DNA from: Todiramphus chloris collaris
Taxonomy: Eukaryota > Chordata > Aves > Coraciiformes > Alcedinidae
Direction of reading: 5' to 3'
Assembly: GCA_025345505.1 (NCBI GenBank)
Contig: JANVCC010000030.1
Location: 3,150,123 to 3,214,122, forward strand
Length of the DNA stretch: 64,000 nucleotides
Shown here: piece after piece, positions 27,001-42,000 of the stretch
Position numbering within the stretch: the stretch's first letter is position 1
How the letters are laid out: each line of letters begins with the position of its first letter
Notes under the pieces: model-generated
Seen by the model: the letters and a program-made list of their open reading frames with translations, nothing else
Told to the model about the DNA's origin: nothing
Database searches by the model: none
Program-made: the position numbers and the translations under genes

Positions 27001-30000
27001 ACCTCTATAACTAACTGCTGTTTCTACCAATTAATCTGTGGGTTGTCATTCTCTGCTGATTAGGAACGATAGCTCTTCTGAATGTACAAAACTTGGCTGC
27101 CGTATCCTTGTAGAAACATCTCTCAGTGTGATCGATGAGCACAACGGGGAGCAAAAAGAGACTGTCAGATAGGGAACAAATAAATAGATCTTCTTGCCAG
27201 GACCTGCCAGCTCTAACTGTTCTCAAACACCGCACCCAGTACAGACAATGGGGCAGCTATTCGACCGCTCCACCATGCCCACAGTGGTACGTGCGCTTCA
27301 ACAGCCGGAGGGCTTGAGGGGTTACAGATCATTGCAGGTATTATCTGAACTCATCTCTACAAAGCCTATCACCAAAGCAAGCCGTTTCATGCAAGGACTC
27401 TGTTCAAGCAGGAGGAGACAGTGCAATGCTTGTCAGTAGTTTCTCTGCATCTGTGGGAGCTCACGTGGACTACAAGCCAAATAGGAACCTAAGACCACCT
27501 AGCAGAGTTACAAGTTCAAAAACTTCCTAATTAAAAGCTCTTTGCAGTGGGAAAGGTTTGTGCAAAAGCAAGAGATTATGCTAAAGCCTTGTGCAAAAGC
27601 AAAGGGGGAAAAGCTTTCCTTCTCTGCTGCCAGGTAACATAACGTATTTTATTTTTACAAGGAAACGTTATTTTCTCCAACAGAAAACCACGTTTAAAAC
27701 AATTTACAGTCCTTCACCATGCTACCTACAGTGCTACATGAAAGCAAACAAAAGAAGCCTGCTGGATGTTTCTTTAGAGCTGCCGGGATCACACAGTGCT
27801 GCAGGTGATGGGCTCCTGCCAAGCATCACTGCACTCTGAAGAAACTGGGTTTGTCAGGCAGACTTTCAAATGGGCATTTATATTCATTGGACACCTCTCA
27901 GTTCTAATAGAAGGAGGAACGTACCCTCTCTGCATCAGTACAGTTAGATACTGGCATTATTCATGGTGGTTTTAATACCTACAATTAGAGCTTTTGGACC
28001 AGATCCTCTGCTGGCATAAATTCAGCACAACTGAATTGTTAAATTAAAGGAATCATGCTAATTTACACCAAATTATTAGCTGTACTGAAGGTCTCTAAGG
28101 ATTATCTACTTGATATGTCAGTTATTTTACCTAATTAAACTAGTTGAGAGTGTTTCTTAGTAAATTATGAACCATGTACAATATTTATTCATCAAAAAGC
28201 TCAGTACTTACTGCCTGCCTTTCCTTCCCTTTCTTTATTGAACATATCTCATCACAACTTTGGAGCTACATTATCAAATCATAGAATTGTTTTGGTTGTA
28301 AAAGACCTTTAGGATCACCGAGTCCAACTGTTAACCCAGCACTGACAACTCCACCACTAAATCATGTCCCTCAGTGCCACGTCTACATGGCTTCCCATAC
28401 AAAGTCTGCACAAGGAAATACTTTTTGCTGAGCACTGTTTAATGTTCATTTTTGTTTTTCTTGCACAGTGAAAGCTCTCATGGCTTTGAAGAAAATTTTA
28501 TGGAAGTGAAACATGGTGGACAAGCTCTTCTGCATCCTTATTTCATAACTACTGAGTAGCTACCAAGCTGATGCCAAGCTTGTATTTTCTAATGCTCCAA
28601 ATTATTACAGCTTTAAAATCCTTACCTTGCCCAGAAAACCTTGTTCTGCTCAGTTTTGTCTTGCCTAGACCTCTGGTTTTGTAACTGTCTTATTAATACA
28701 CACAGCACAACCTACCTTTGTGTTGTATATTCCAGCAGGTGAAGTGCTATGACTGAAACTTGGCATTGACTTTTATTGGCAGAGGGAGACAGGGTTTTGC
28801 TAAAATTTCAACAGCACAGCACTGATTTCTTTTGTTCTACAATAACTTGAGCAGCTTTTTTACATAACTTGCTCTGTTAGACTACAGGCACAGAACTCCT
28901 ATTAAAACAGTATTTTGTATATATTTGTGGGTACAAGTAGTCAGGAAAACATCGTTTTCCTGACCAGGATTCACAACTGCATTACAATGAACCAGAATTT
29001 GTTTTCATTAACACAAGGAAAAGATTAATCTCTCTCACCTTTTATTTCTGTCTTCTATCTGCAAGATATAGACCATGTCATCGGTAGCGTGAAGCTTGGA
29101 ACTGCTGTCTCCCCATTTCAGCTTCAGGCTCTGAGGACCCGCTGCAGCGCACTCTAACCGAGGAGGTAACGGCGGTAAAGGCCTGGTTTTTGCCTTAATA
29201 AAGTGGCTAAACGGTCCAGCTCCAATTTCATTGACAGCCTGGATCCTGATCCTAAAATGAACAACAAAAAGGTAAATGTGTTTTCATGAAGTTTTTGGTA
29301 TGAAAATAACCCCAAAAGTCACAAGAAACAAAGCAGCCTGGAGCTGAGTGCCCCGTCACTAACAGTGCCCGCTGCCAGCTCCCAGTGCTGTGCCTGGGCA
29401 AAACCAAAGGTGCAGTAAATGTACAATCGAAACAGGCTGATAACACTTGTTAAGAGCTGCAGTGAAGATACCAAGAAATGCAGTAAGGCAGAAGAGGGAA
29501 GATTTGGGTAAGCAATCTCAGAACCTGGTCACAGCCTCTTTAACCAGCATGAACCAAGGACAGAAGCACAAATACAAGCATCACCTGGAAAACATGAAAT
29601 GTTTAACTATGAATAAACACGATGCAGAAGTGTGTTGTGGATGTTTAACAAAGGTCATGGACTAATTTAGGTGAAATTATTTAGTGAAACTACTGGCATC
29701 ACTGCCATGAAACTCATCTCCATGTTGGTAAATATCTCTGAAGACCAAAGAATGGTGTAATTTCAGAGTGTGCAATGCCTCACAAAGCACACTATTTGAA
29801 ACTCTCCTGGGAAGAACCCTAACTCTCTAACAGAGAAGGTTAAATCCCCAAACATTCTGCATATTTTAGACCAACTGTGGACATATTAACCACCAGTGAA
29901 CCATCTTCCAGATCAGAAGTTGGACTCAAATCACTATCACAAGATGCACAAAAGCTCCTGAGCCATTTGAATCACAGAAGGACATTGAGAACAGCAGACC

Positions 30001-33000
30001 ACCTACCTAATCATAGAATTTTTAACTTACAAATATTCTTAAGACTGAGTCAGTCTTCTGATTTCTATTTCTTTCTTTCTTTTCATAAGAAATGACAATG
30101 ACTCTTGGGTTATGCTTATCTGTCTGCACCTTATTTTAATAGACTCTGCTTATAGGAATGAGTGACGAGTAGTAGCTGTTTGCTATGGTAACATCAGCAA
30201 CAACATCATAACAAAAACATGAAATACGCATTTCAAAAGAGCTTTAAGGTCTGCGTAAAAAGAAATATTGGTACAGAGGAGCCTGAAAGCCTCCAGAAGT
30301 TTGCCAAATCAAAGTGAAAATAAGAGAAAACAAGATGGGGAAACTAATCAGGTTTTTTTGATAGTTCAGCCTTGTTTAGATAGCTGGACAGATGCCGTTT
30401 ACTTTTGAAACCTTGTGCCTAGTATTTTCTCATGCAAAAAGACTCTATACAAGAAGTGTTGCTTCTTCTCAAACCTATCAGCCTTCAAGAAGCCCAGAAG
30501 TTGCCAGGGGAGGGAGAAGGGAGAGAAGCAGAACTTGGCATACCCCTACAACTGTCTGCTTCCAAGAAAGAAGCAGATAATCAGAACTATACTTGGTGGG
30601 CATAGCTACTGACTCGGAAGTATATTAAGTGATCTAAGTTCACATAAACAACACATGAAAAATTTGTTTTCATCTCTGCCATTAGAAGAAGCTGAGGTAG
30701 AGTTTAAGGGATAGGGAAAAACCCTCCAGAGAACAATATTCCCCATTGAAACAAACAAACAAAAAAAAAGCCACACCATATTTTCTGCAATTTCAGGAAC
30801 AAAAAAGGTTCAATGATTAATAAATGTTCTGCAAATTAATAGAGCCTTATCTACTGCAGTAATTGTACACTGTAAGAAAGCACTGTGTAAATGTGCAGTT
30901 TAACCCTTCCTTGTTGACCGTGCCATTAACAAGGGTAAAGTATTGCTTGGTGTGGACCTTTATTTTCCTTTTAATCTTCTTTTTCGTTTCAGGAAATGCA
31001 CCTCTCCTTTCCAAAGGAAGTGCATGGTATGAAATAAGATCTACTGGCAGCCTCCTCTTCAACTGCTGCATACAAGCATTCGACATAAAAAGAAGTGCAT
31101 GTTAAAAAGTGTAATTAATAAAGGCATTGATCTTGTTTCATACTGCGTTAATGGCTTGCTTCAGATTGAAGAGTCATTGCATTATCAGCTACTGGTCTTT
31201 CCAGTAAAAAAATAAAGTAAAAATGGCCTGAATTTTCACTGGATTCTGGTGAGTTATCCGTTAGCACATGCACATAAATAGTAATGGCTACACTACACTG
31301 TTTTGCCTTTTTTTTTTTTTTTGCTACTACACTTTTGTAGATCAAATACAGCAACACACTCTAGAGTACCCAGCCTTTCTTTCTTTGCTTGAATTTTGTA
31401 TTATCTTGAGTCACAGTGGAAAAAATAAAGCCTTTTCTGTCCTCAAGCATCGTAACTTTAATTCATTTCCAAACAGCAGCTACCACACTTGAAAACAAGC
31501 AGTGATTGAAATGAGTCTCTAAAATACCACATTTCTGAAGCAGAAGCTGACAGATGTGCTTTTTAGATATGTGCATGAATGCACATCTGCATTTACCCAC
31601 TTTCCCTTTGCCAGGTATTTGCACAAGGTACAAAGGTGTCTCTTCCTCTTCCCTCATTTGTTGTTGCTTTCATCTGCTTCTCTTTCTCCCACCTTTGGAC
31701 ACAGACAAATACCCAACCCCCTCACCACCACTTCTGACTTTGGAGCACAATAAGACTGATGGAAACCCTTAAGCCTTAAATCAGAGATGGGTGTCTTTCT
31801 AGATGAATGATGATACTGGGAAAACAAAACCTGATTTACTTGACTCTAACATGGGTGGATGTGGCTACTCTTTTTCTGCTGATTACACCACCATAGAGCT
31901 CTTTGTAAGTCACCACAATCACTCTCAGGTCCTTTGTCAGACAAGCACCAAAAAACGGTTTGCTGTGCACATGGCAGCGTAACCCAGACCCAGCTCTCAC
32001 TCCCCCTGAACCACAGCAGTGTTTTCTCCGTGGCTGTCAGGCCTTGGAAATGTCCACAGAGAAGGAAGGGGTAAAAAGAAAGGGGAGAAAAGAGGACCAG
32101 CTGAGGAGGTGGTGCGAGAGCACCTCTTACTGCAGCATCTTTGCTCCACCTCAGGTGTCTTCTCACGTGCCTGCCCCAGCCCGAGACACTCTGAGCTCCT
32201 ACAGCTGGGTGGCACAGCCAGAGCGGGGAAGAGAAAGCTTCCACAATTAAGTGGAAACCATTTATTTTTTACAGAACCGATAGTGGGAAAAATAAATTCT
32301 TCTGTTTTGTGTAAAAGTCCATAGACATGTAGAAATATTTGCCACTTCCTGAATTCCTTCCAACTTTTTCACTAATGGTTTTTAAGTTAAAATACTCCAA
32401 ATACTGTCTTTGAAAGGTGGTTTTAACATCTGACAATACCAATTTGAAAATCAGCTTTATGAAAGTTTTAAGACTATATTTAGGGATAGCACATAATTCT
32501 GCAGACCCTGGGCCAATAATATTTGTATGCATTATCACATTTTCCCACTGCATCTTTTAAACATTAAAAAAAAAAAAAAAAAAAGACGACTAGGCAAATT
32601 TAGAAACCATACTATCTTATAAGATGCTTGACCCAGGAAAATAAACATACTGAACAGGATGCTATTTTCAGATTGGTCACAAAATGCTTTGTATAATATT
32701 CCAACAAACTGAAAAAATCACTTTTGAATTAATCTTAGAATCTGACATGAGAAGAGTTTGATTTGTTAGTTCCCATAAGTGGAATGCCACCAGTTGCAAT
32801 GCACATGGCTCTGAAAACCTGTGGGAGCTAAAATGCCATGGCCCTCAAACGGAAGGAGAAGCAGCATGCTCCACCATCATCATCATCATCACCCTGAACA
32901 TTACAGACAGTAACCACACAGAGTGCCCCAGACAAGCCAGCCCCACAGATCCACACTCAGACTGCACTCTTCTGGGACTGGAACAAGACTTCTGCACTCT

Positions 33001-36000
33001 GAAGCATAAATTTCTAACTCACTTGAGCACCCATGTGCATTCTTCTCACTTCATCTTGGAAGATCTTTTCCTTGACATAGTTCAGAAATTTAGAATGTCT
33101 ACAATGTTTATTCCTAAAACAAATGAAAATGAAGTCTTGCTATTTAGTAAGGGTACTACACATTTGTGTAAACTATGTAACTTCAGAAGAAAATAAGCGT
33201 TCCTAAAAATGGGAAGTTGTTTTGCAGTGAAGGATCTCAAAAGCACAGCACAATTAACTACGGAAAGCGTTGAGCGAAGCTGGGGAACAGAGTGTAACAG
33301 AAAATTGGTATTTCTATTACTGTTGAATACTTATTTATTGTGGGATATTTATTAACTCACTTCTATTAAATCAGCTCACAGAAAACCAGTCCAAGTGTTT
33401 CCAGAGCTTCATGGCCATGTCAATAAAACAGAAGGACTGCAGAACCCTCAGACGTATTTCTGCAGCTGCTCACCAGCAATGATGTTTACATAGTGCTTTA
33501 GAGAGGCATCTGCTTTTTGCAACAGGACTGCTGGTCTGTGTCTGACAGCAGAGAAGTCCCCTTGAGCTTGGCCCTATGTGGACCATCAGCTGCAAAGCAG
33601 AGGTACGCCCCAGCTCCTCCTGCCCTGAATGCATTTTGGGATGCAAATTCTTCTTGTGGCACGCTGGCTGGATTTGCTACCGACACACAGAAACTAACAC
33701 ACTCATCAGCTTCAAGCCCACTTCCACAAAGAGCCCAGAGCTTGCTCAGTGTCTACCCACACCCACACAGAAGCTGGGAGCACAGAGCAATGTCAGACCT
33801 AAGCTAACAAGCCCAGGGGGGTGGACACACGTAGACACACTGTTAGAATCATACCGCTGTGCAAAACAACGCTCCTTTCCAATCTGGGACTTGGTGGATT
33901 CACAATAACCAAGATTTGCTTTCAGTTTTGGCTTCCCAGAAACAAAAATATTGACAATGAAATTCCAATGCAACTGAAACATCTAAGCCCTTAGCTAATT
34001 TACTTCAAATTCTGACGAAACTTTGTCAAGAGAGTTCAGAGTCTCAAACACAGCAGTGTTTGGCTTGTTTAGTCTAGGAAAAACAAAGCCTGGAAGAAAA
34101 CACGTTAGCTGCTTTTAAACACAGCAAGGAATAAACACTTGAGAGAGAACAGTTAGTTGAGTTAAAGTTGACATGAAAAGGAAACCACTGGTGAACAAAT
34201 TTAGAGAATGAAACCTGTGATATTCTGAAACACTGCTCTGATTAAGACAGGGAGAGCAAAAACCCACCTCCTTTTAGCATACAGCTTGATAAAAATCTAT
34301 CTGTAAGAAAAACACATCAGGGCACAGACGTTCACAGTCAACAGTAAAACCACTTTGGTATATCTGTTCATTAGCAGAAAAATACTTCAAACTCTAGATA
34401 AGGTGCCTTTTGTAACACAGCTGCCAAGACAACACTTCTCTTCCCTGACAGGCATTAAGATGCAAGATTTTGGGGTTTCTTTCTCTTGTTTCATTAAAGA
34501 AAAGACTTTTCATATATTATTCCTTCAGATTAGTCATCCGCTGGTTTGTGCTCTTCACAGTAATTTTTTGGTTTTTGGTGGGAACTTAAGTCTTATAACA
34601 ATATTTAGAACAGTTGCAGTTAATGCTTGTGCTTTAGCCTGTCATTTGGATCAGAGACACACAGACTCCCTGAAAAAAAGTAAGTGATTTTAATATGGTG
34701 CTTCTTCCAAAATAACAAAGTAAGAATAAAAAAAACCCACCAAGCCAGTATGATCTCAGTGTAATAACACTTTTCATGGCAACAGGAAGAAGAGCTTCAT
34801 GGACAAGGCTGCATATTACAAAGAAAAGTAATGTCCTGCCAATCCATTCCACATCTCCATTTCCAGGCTTTGAAGACAAGGACATTTCCCTGCAGGAAGC
34901 TGTAGACAACTAAGCAAAAGCTAAAAAAGAGGCTGAAGATGTAAGACTTCAGTGAAGAATTCAGATGGTCCACTCTGCTTCTCAAAGCTCTCACTTTGTT
35001 TTAACTGTTGTGATTCTTCACTGAACATATGAGGAGAAACCAGGCAGTATGAGACTGCCCAAAGATGATGGAGATCCACAGCTGGGTAGCCAGTCAATAG
35101 ACAAAGTCTTCAACTTCTTAGTAGTTTTATCAGTTGGTGGGGTTTTTTTTTGTTTGGGTTTTGGTTTTTTTTTTAGTCTTCAACCAGCTGGGATCCCTGG
35201 TCTGTCTCAGAGTAAGGTCACAAGCACCAGTGCTGATGCAAGGCAGTGTGAGAAAAACGGGAGAAGATGGGAGATAGAGGGAGGTCATGACAACAGCAAT
35301 ATGAATTGGCTCAAACCCTTGTGCAGCTTAACTCATGTGCAGTATTTTCACAAATTACCTTACATTAGCCTAGGCCAGCCTGTCTTCTAGGAAACATCCA
35401 TCCTTTCTCGCTACCCATTTACAAGGCAAAAATTACAGTTAGTTTTCAAGACCAGTTTTCCCAGTCTGGAATGGTGTGGTAGCTGGGACTAAAGAGGGGA
35501 CAACACAAGGAGGGAAGAAGAGGCTCCCTTTGACAGTGATGCTAGCTTAAATTGACCACAAAACTAGGTTCTTAAATAAATACAGTAAAAGACAAGAAAA
35601 ACCTTATAATTTCCTACTGTCTTTGTCAAAAAGGATCACAGCCACTGAAGAACTGCAGACGGTGGTAACATAGTCCCATTTCCTGGACTAATACAACCAG
35701 TGTAGAACAAAGGGATTCTGAATCACCAAATTCCTATTTCACCTTCTTTTTTCAGATTGCTAGGTGAATATATTTATATTTATTTAATTAATCTACTTTT
35801 TTTTTTTTTACATGTTTTTAAACCCTAAATATTCTAGGCTAAGATCAGGAACCACTGTAGTAGGAACTGCAAGCAATGTATGTTCCTCACTTTAAATAAC
35901 TTTGGTACACATTTGTATACTTCCTACTAGAAGTCCTCTTTTTTGGGTACATGATAAAATCTGGGAAACGAACTTTTCATTTAATCTCTACAAAACCTGT

Positions 36001-39000
36001 AAGATTGTGACCTTGAATACAAATTAAAAAAAAATATTACAGAAGGTCTGTGCCATGTCTAATTTTACAACTGTGCAAGCAGATTTCAGCTTTTATCAGC
36101 ACAGTACTTAAAATAGAATTTCTTTTGTCACATCTTCTGCTGTACTACTGTTCACTGCCTGCATGGAACCTCTTTTTTTTTTTTTTAATTAGCAATTAGG
36201 GAAAAAACATATAACCCTGAACATGGAAATAATAACAATTTTGGCAATGTCACTTAGAAATTTAGACTCTGAAGGAATAGAAAGAAATTGTTTCTAAATT
36301 CAGATTATCTTTTAACAAATCTCCATATCTAGAAAAAAAAGATAGCTGTAGCTATAAACATAAAAGTTCGTTGTGTGCAAATTGCTGTCCCCTCACAGGG
36401 ATCAATGCAGTTAATAAACCCCTGGAAGAGTACTGCTAAGCAGCTGTAAAAAGCGTGAGACGTCACATTCTAATTTTAGTTATTTCCCCTTCTTAAAATT
36501 TATGTACCTACCTACCAGAGCAACTTAAAAAGGAGAAATCGGAGATAATGCAAGGAGACAAGGCAATATTTAAACCTGACCTACAGCAATTCATTCTATA
36601 AAGGAATTATTTGTGTTATGGTTGGTTGTTGTGGGTTGTTTGTTTGTTTGATTTTTTTGATTTGTTTTGTTTTAAGTCTCTCTACACGCCGTAAACATTT
36701 CTTATGTAACACTAAGCTGTATGATCTCATCCTGAGTGCTCTAAATGCAGTTGTGACAAATACTAATATGGTAGTAGTCTGTTTCAGGTTTCTTTAATAC
36801 AGACAACAAAATGTTTGTGCCACCACATACAGCATTTGGCAAGCCTTTACTTGGACCAGAGCACTGACTGCTATTCTGGTCCTAAGTGATGGAACTGGCA
36901 ACAGTACAGAGATGGACTGTCAGGATGAGCAAGGGGTACATGAGCTAATCAAACTGAAGCAAACTAGCAAACAAGAGGAGTAATTACACATTGTACCCAG
37001 ACAGTACCCAGTACATCCGAAAGAGTTTTCTAGCCAACTCAGGAATGAAGTTCTGATCAAGCTTTCTAGAGAACTGAAGGGTGCCAAGAATGCATATGGT
37101 TATCAAATAGTGCACATCACTCAAATTGTACTCACCTGTATGAGGTTTCTGGAAGCAAATCACAGATAATGTAACTTGTGACGTTTCCTACTGGAATGCT
37201 GACGTCACCCAGGTCAATGTTGTATGACGTAATCTCAGCTCCATTATTGCAGGGTTCTTCCCAGTTCAGTACAAGGCACACAGAGGGTGAGAGTTGACAG
37301 GCATCCACGCGCTCATCCTCCAGCACGGAGAGGGTAGAGACCGCGTCAGGCACAGACGCAGGGATTTGGCAGGTTACCAGGTCGCTGTAGGGTCCAGCTC
37401 CTGCCTGGTTAACAGCCTGTTTGTAAAAAAATAATAATAAAAAATTAAATCTGTATTTTTACAGGATAGATGTTCTCTTTCACATGTCCATCGAATTCAT
37501 AGTGACAAACTGTGGAGCTTGGAGAAGTTTTATGGATTCTTCAGAGGATAAGCACTGATGGCTTATTCCCTAAAGCTTGACTCATCCGCCCCACCTATAC
37601 TAGAGCGATTAATACCTTTCCTTGTTACTCAGGAGTATCTCTCAGATAAATTGGAGAATATTTCTCTTTTCCCCAATAGCTATTTAATCAAACTTAGCAG
37701 TAACCTTTTTATCAGCAGCAGACTTTGTTTAGTAAGGGAAAATGTCACTGCCATGCTGTCAGTGACAGGTGATATCACATTCTTCAGAAAACTGGCTACC
37801 CAAAAGCGTTGAGCTGCCCTGTATAAAGTCCTCAGTATACTGCAGAGTGCAACATCAGATGCTTTATGCAAGCGGAGTACCCCGAGACATAAGGGGACGT
37901 GGCTTGCTGAGAGCTGCACTGGCTCCTAACTCAGGGAATGGATAGCTAACATCATGCAAAAAAAGTTTCCGATACAAGAATACAGAACCTCAACGTAGCG
38001 TTAAGGTTATGACTCTGATTTTCCCCAAAGTCACACATCATTATCAAACCACCACATAGCTCAATATTTTCCACAAGAGTGGAGAGCGATCGACTATCAG
38101 GCTTCTCATCCAGACTCGTAGGTCCAGCATCCCAGCAGAAACCAAGTTTCAAAATCCACACCAGTTCTGCTCATTAATTACAGAGGCTGTTGTCTTTGCA
38201 AGCTCAACACGGCACCATTGTACAGACCTGGGGTTTTATCAGATGATGCTCAGTCAGTGGCAAATGCTGTTTATATTGCACTGGAATGGCCTAGGAAATG
38301 ACTATCATTACCTCCTCAGGATTATGATAAGCTTCTGTGCACACAGTCATAGAACCATGAAGAGGCCTTGGGACGTTTCTAGTCCAACCTGCTACTCCAA
38401 AGCCAAATACAGACCAGGTTGCTCAGGCTTTTGTCCAGTCAAGTCTTGAAAAATTACAAAGAAGAAGATTGCACAGCCTCTCTTGAGACCGCTGTTACAA
38501 TCCTTACTTGCCTGCACAGTGATAACTTTTTTCTTTACATCTTACCTGAACATTTCTATTTCATCTGCTGCCTGGAGAAAAACAGGACAGTATTCCAGGT
38601 TCTCATGAATGGTATCTAACAGACAGTACCACCTTCCCTTGATCTGCCTGCGGGGTTCCTCCTGATACAGCCCAGCATGCTGCTAGCCCACAAGGTACAT
38701 GGAGAACGTATGATATCATATTATGGTAGAGGCTGAGCTATAGGAGGTCCAGAAGGTCTAGACCTTCAAAGGCAGCTTTTACATTGCCCAGCATTGTCCA
38801 CCACCCACATTTCCTTTGCATTTGGAAAAGTGAGTCCAGAGTGTCGCATCAGATTGCAACTAATTAGAAAATCCCAGCTTACAATGTTGCCAGTAGTATC
38901 ATGATGGCAAGGAAAGGACACAAACAATGGTTCTATTTCTTACCTATGCTTAACTGTAATGAATAACTTATTTCTGCTATGCATAATACAAACACAAAGC

Positions 39001-42000
39001 CATGTTCTGTTTTTCCAGGAGGCATTTTGCTCAATTGAAGAAAAAGAGATAATAAAGTTAGGTTTGTCAGCCTTTAAAAAGCCCTTGAAAACAAATCCTG
39101 CTCCAGGGACATCTTCTATTTAGTGAAGCGCTCCTAGAGCTGTTAAAAGTGAGCCTTGTTTCGTGGTCTGCCAACGGTATTATTTGTCTCGCCTCTAACC
39201 CACTGTTCAGCAATCTGTGTCTTGCCCCAAGCAATTTATTTTCAGTGGTGCTTTTAACTGCTTTATTGGACAATCTCATCATCATAACTGATGGGAATTT
39301 CATTCTTTGCTTCTTATATACCCCCCCCAACCCCCCCCCCAAATGACACAATATTTCCCTTTGCAGAAGCCACGATTGTTTTCAGGAATATTCATTACAG
39401 GGAAAAAAGTTGAGCAACATTAAAGACAAACTGTCTGCCCTACAGTTACATACGCCTGATTCCTCAATTCTCTCTTTTTATTGAGTTACTGTAGATTGAG
39501 ATAGCAATCTGTGTGTTTATTAGAAGGCTAAGTACATGTGGTTTGGAGAATCTTTATTTTTAAATAGTAAAAGAGAGTTTTCTCTTAAAGCCAACAACAG
39601 ATAAGAAGATCAGCTCTTATTCTTGCCTATTTAAAAAAAGACAATTTCTGAAACTATTCAACTTTCCTTCTTTGTCTGCCACACAAAACAGCGTCTTCTC
39701 TTTGGTCACTGTTAAAATGTTCCAGCGTATCTTATAAAGAATTCTCCTTCATATAATACACAGACCAGATCTAGAGGACAAAGCCCTCTTGAAATTAATG
39801 TGTGGGTCACTGATGGACTTCAATAAAACGTCTTAGTGCCCTTGTCCATTTTGGTTAATTTCTGCCTATGGATTAAATGGCATTGGCTGTGTTAAAAACT
39901 GAGTGGATTTGTGTGACATTTTTGTGGCAGGTAATTTAAAATGGACACCTACTCGAAATCAAAGATGCTACACAGCTGGCTGTTTCCATTTTTAACATGA
40001 AAATCACTTTGAGGTCCCCGTTGCTCCCCACAGAAGCGGTCCCTGGGTCTCCTCCCTGCCCAGTGTATGCTGAATGTGCAAAGAAGAGGCGCTTTCTGGC
40101 TCACACTTCCAAGCCACTCTCACACATGCTCTTTCAATTCGCCTTCCCCAATGGTGCCCAATGGGCAGCTATGACCAAGTCAGAAAATACAGTTGAGTGT
40201 ACAGAGGTGTGGGGCCCTAGCTCCTGGCTGCTGGCCAGCTGCTCAAAAGTTACTTCATAAAAAAAAAAAAAAAAAAACAAAAAAAACCCTCAATGTCCTC
40301 TTTGAAAAAAAAATATAAGGAGGAAACACTCAACAGAAGCATGTTGTCCTTGATCAAAGAAACGATGCTGGGTGGTCCACACATTGCCAGCTGGGTGGGT
40401 ACATGAACTTTTCGTTGGATTACTAGTGGCATTCTGTCTTCACATACAAATAAATCTTGTAGAAGAGTATCTTGGGCAAAAATGTTTTTGCTTCACTCCC
40501 ACTTACTTTCCATTTATTTTTCAGTACACATAAAGGAGAAAAAATGCTGTATTTTTATTTTCATATATATAAGAAATATATTTTAACAGTTAACTTTTTA
40601 CTGAAAATAATAGGAGATAAAGATACCAAAGAAAAAGAAATTACAGAGACTCCATATGAGATCCAATGTTACAAATGTAGAGACACAACGGTAAAGTTGA
40701 GGACTCGCTTTCTGGCACCTTCCACCTCCTATATACATAAGGAATCCACTCAGCTGGTTTGCTCTTCTTGATAAATGGAACAGATGTTGGAGTGTATTAT
40801 TTAAACTACTGTAATCTTCAACAGCCAGTTGGGAGGTAGATGTTATTTACATCTCATTACCAAGAAAAAAATACTTTTTTTTTTTTTTTCAAAATTATCT
40901 CAAACATTATCATGTTGACTTAATATCAAATAGCAAGGTGGCTGTTAAAAGCATTATTCACAAAAAAATAAACCCCACGACACACATGAGCAATTTTTGA
41001 GAGCTACAAGTTACACAAAACTCCCTTGCTCATCACTTTGAGTTGTGCAGAACCTAAACTGTTCAGTTATACAGCAACAGCCTGCAACACTGTTAACTTC
41101 ACAGGGGCTAATGATAGAAATAAATACACAGTGGAAGGAAACTCTTGTTTACTTCTTAGACTCCAATGCACGCAAAACCTCCTCACTTCCTTACCTGTAG
41201 CCTACAGCAGTAACGGGCTGCCGCTGACAAGTCACTTATTTCAAAACTGGTATCGGTGCCATTATACACAAGTTGTAGAGATTCCTCATCTTCTCCCCAC
41301 TCTAATCTGTATTCAGAGATGTCAGCACCAGAACATTCAGGACTCTGCAACACAAGTATTTATGAGGTTTAATTCAGAAAGGAGCACTTAAGGTGTCTGT
41401 GCTTCACTAGGTAAGGAATAAAGTACATGTCAAAAAACCCCAAACCCTTATTTTTAAATTAATAGACCATTACTGCTGCAAGTGGAAATGCGCTGAATTA
41501 GGGTTCCCTAATAGGATACTGGAACAGGCCAATTCTGCACAGAAATTACCTGTTCGAAATTCAGAGAAATGAACAAGCATATGCAGCTACTTTGCTTTTC
41601 ATCAGGACACTCAGGAATAAATTGTCTCTCTGCTGGCTTGGCAGAAGCACAACCATGAAGAACACAAAAAAGCATCAATCTAACATAGTCTAGTCGAGTG
41701 ATCAAAACACAGCTCTGGAAGAGCTGCCCTTCAAGCCTGAAGTAGTTACTCATGTTACTGAGAAAACAACAACCTCAACAAACGAGAAGCTCATCTGAGG
41801 TTTTCAGTGAAAGTCACCCATCAAGCTAATGGTCCTAGTAGCATGGACTTGGACATGTTAATGTCCACAAAAAGACTCCCAGGAGATCCATGTCCTTAGC
41901 AAACCCTTGGAACTAGATGATCTTTAAGGTCCCTTCCAACCCTAACAATTCCATGATTCTATCATCCTGAAGTCTGAGGGAACATGGAATAAATATCTGA

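Larger units (their letters stand above)
16709..29038 (-). other. FNDC3B: FNDC3B intron l-m (12.3 kb, largest in window)
   Basis: GT-AG intron. It holds the pentanucleotide tract with an assembly gap (17494-17686), two CR1 3' ends (20257-20371 and 28278-28396) and an imperfect inverted repeat (28012-28070). Low-repeat AT-rich blocks at about 23860-24090 and 27950-28150, with many TAATT-type motifs, could be conserved non-coding sequence. No exon or RNA gene was recognised. Confidence 0.8.
37417..41194 (-). other. FNDC3B: FNDC3B intron j-k (3.8 kb)
   Basis: GT-AG intron with an old CR1 fragment (38346-38690), a C8-AA-C10 run (39321-39340) and a poly(A) run at 40259-40277. No exon or RNA gene was seen. 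Confidence 0.82.

Noticed and set aside
40020-40277. 87-codon open frame followed by a poly(A) run, possible processed pseudogene
   Set aside because: No homology to a known gene was recognised, no target-site duplication was seen, and CR1-driven retroposition does not usually leave poly(A) tails.
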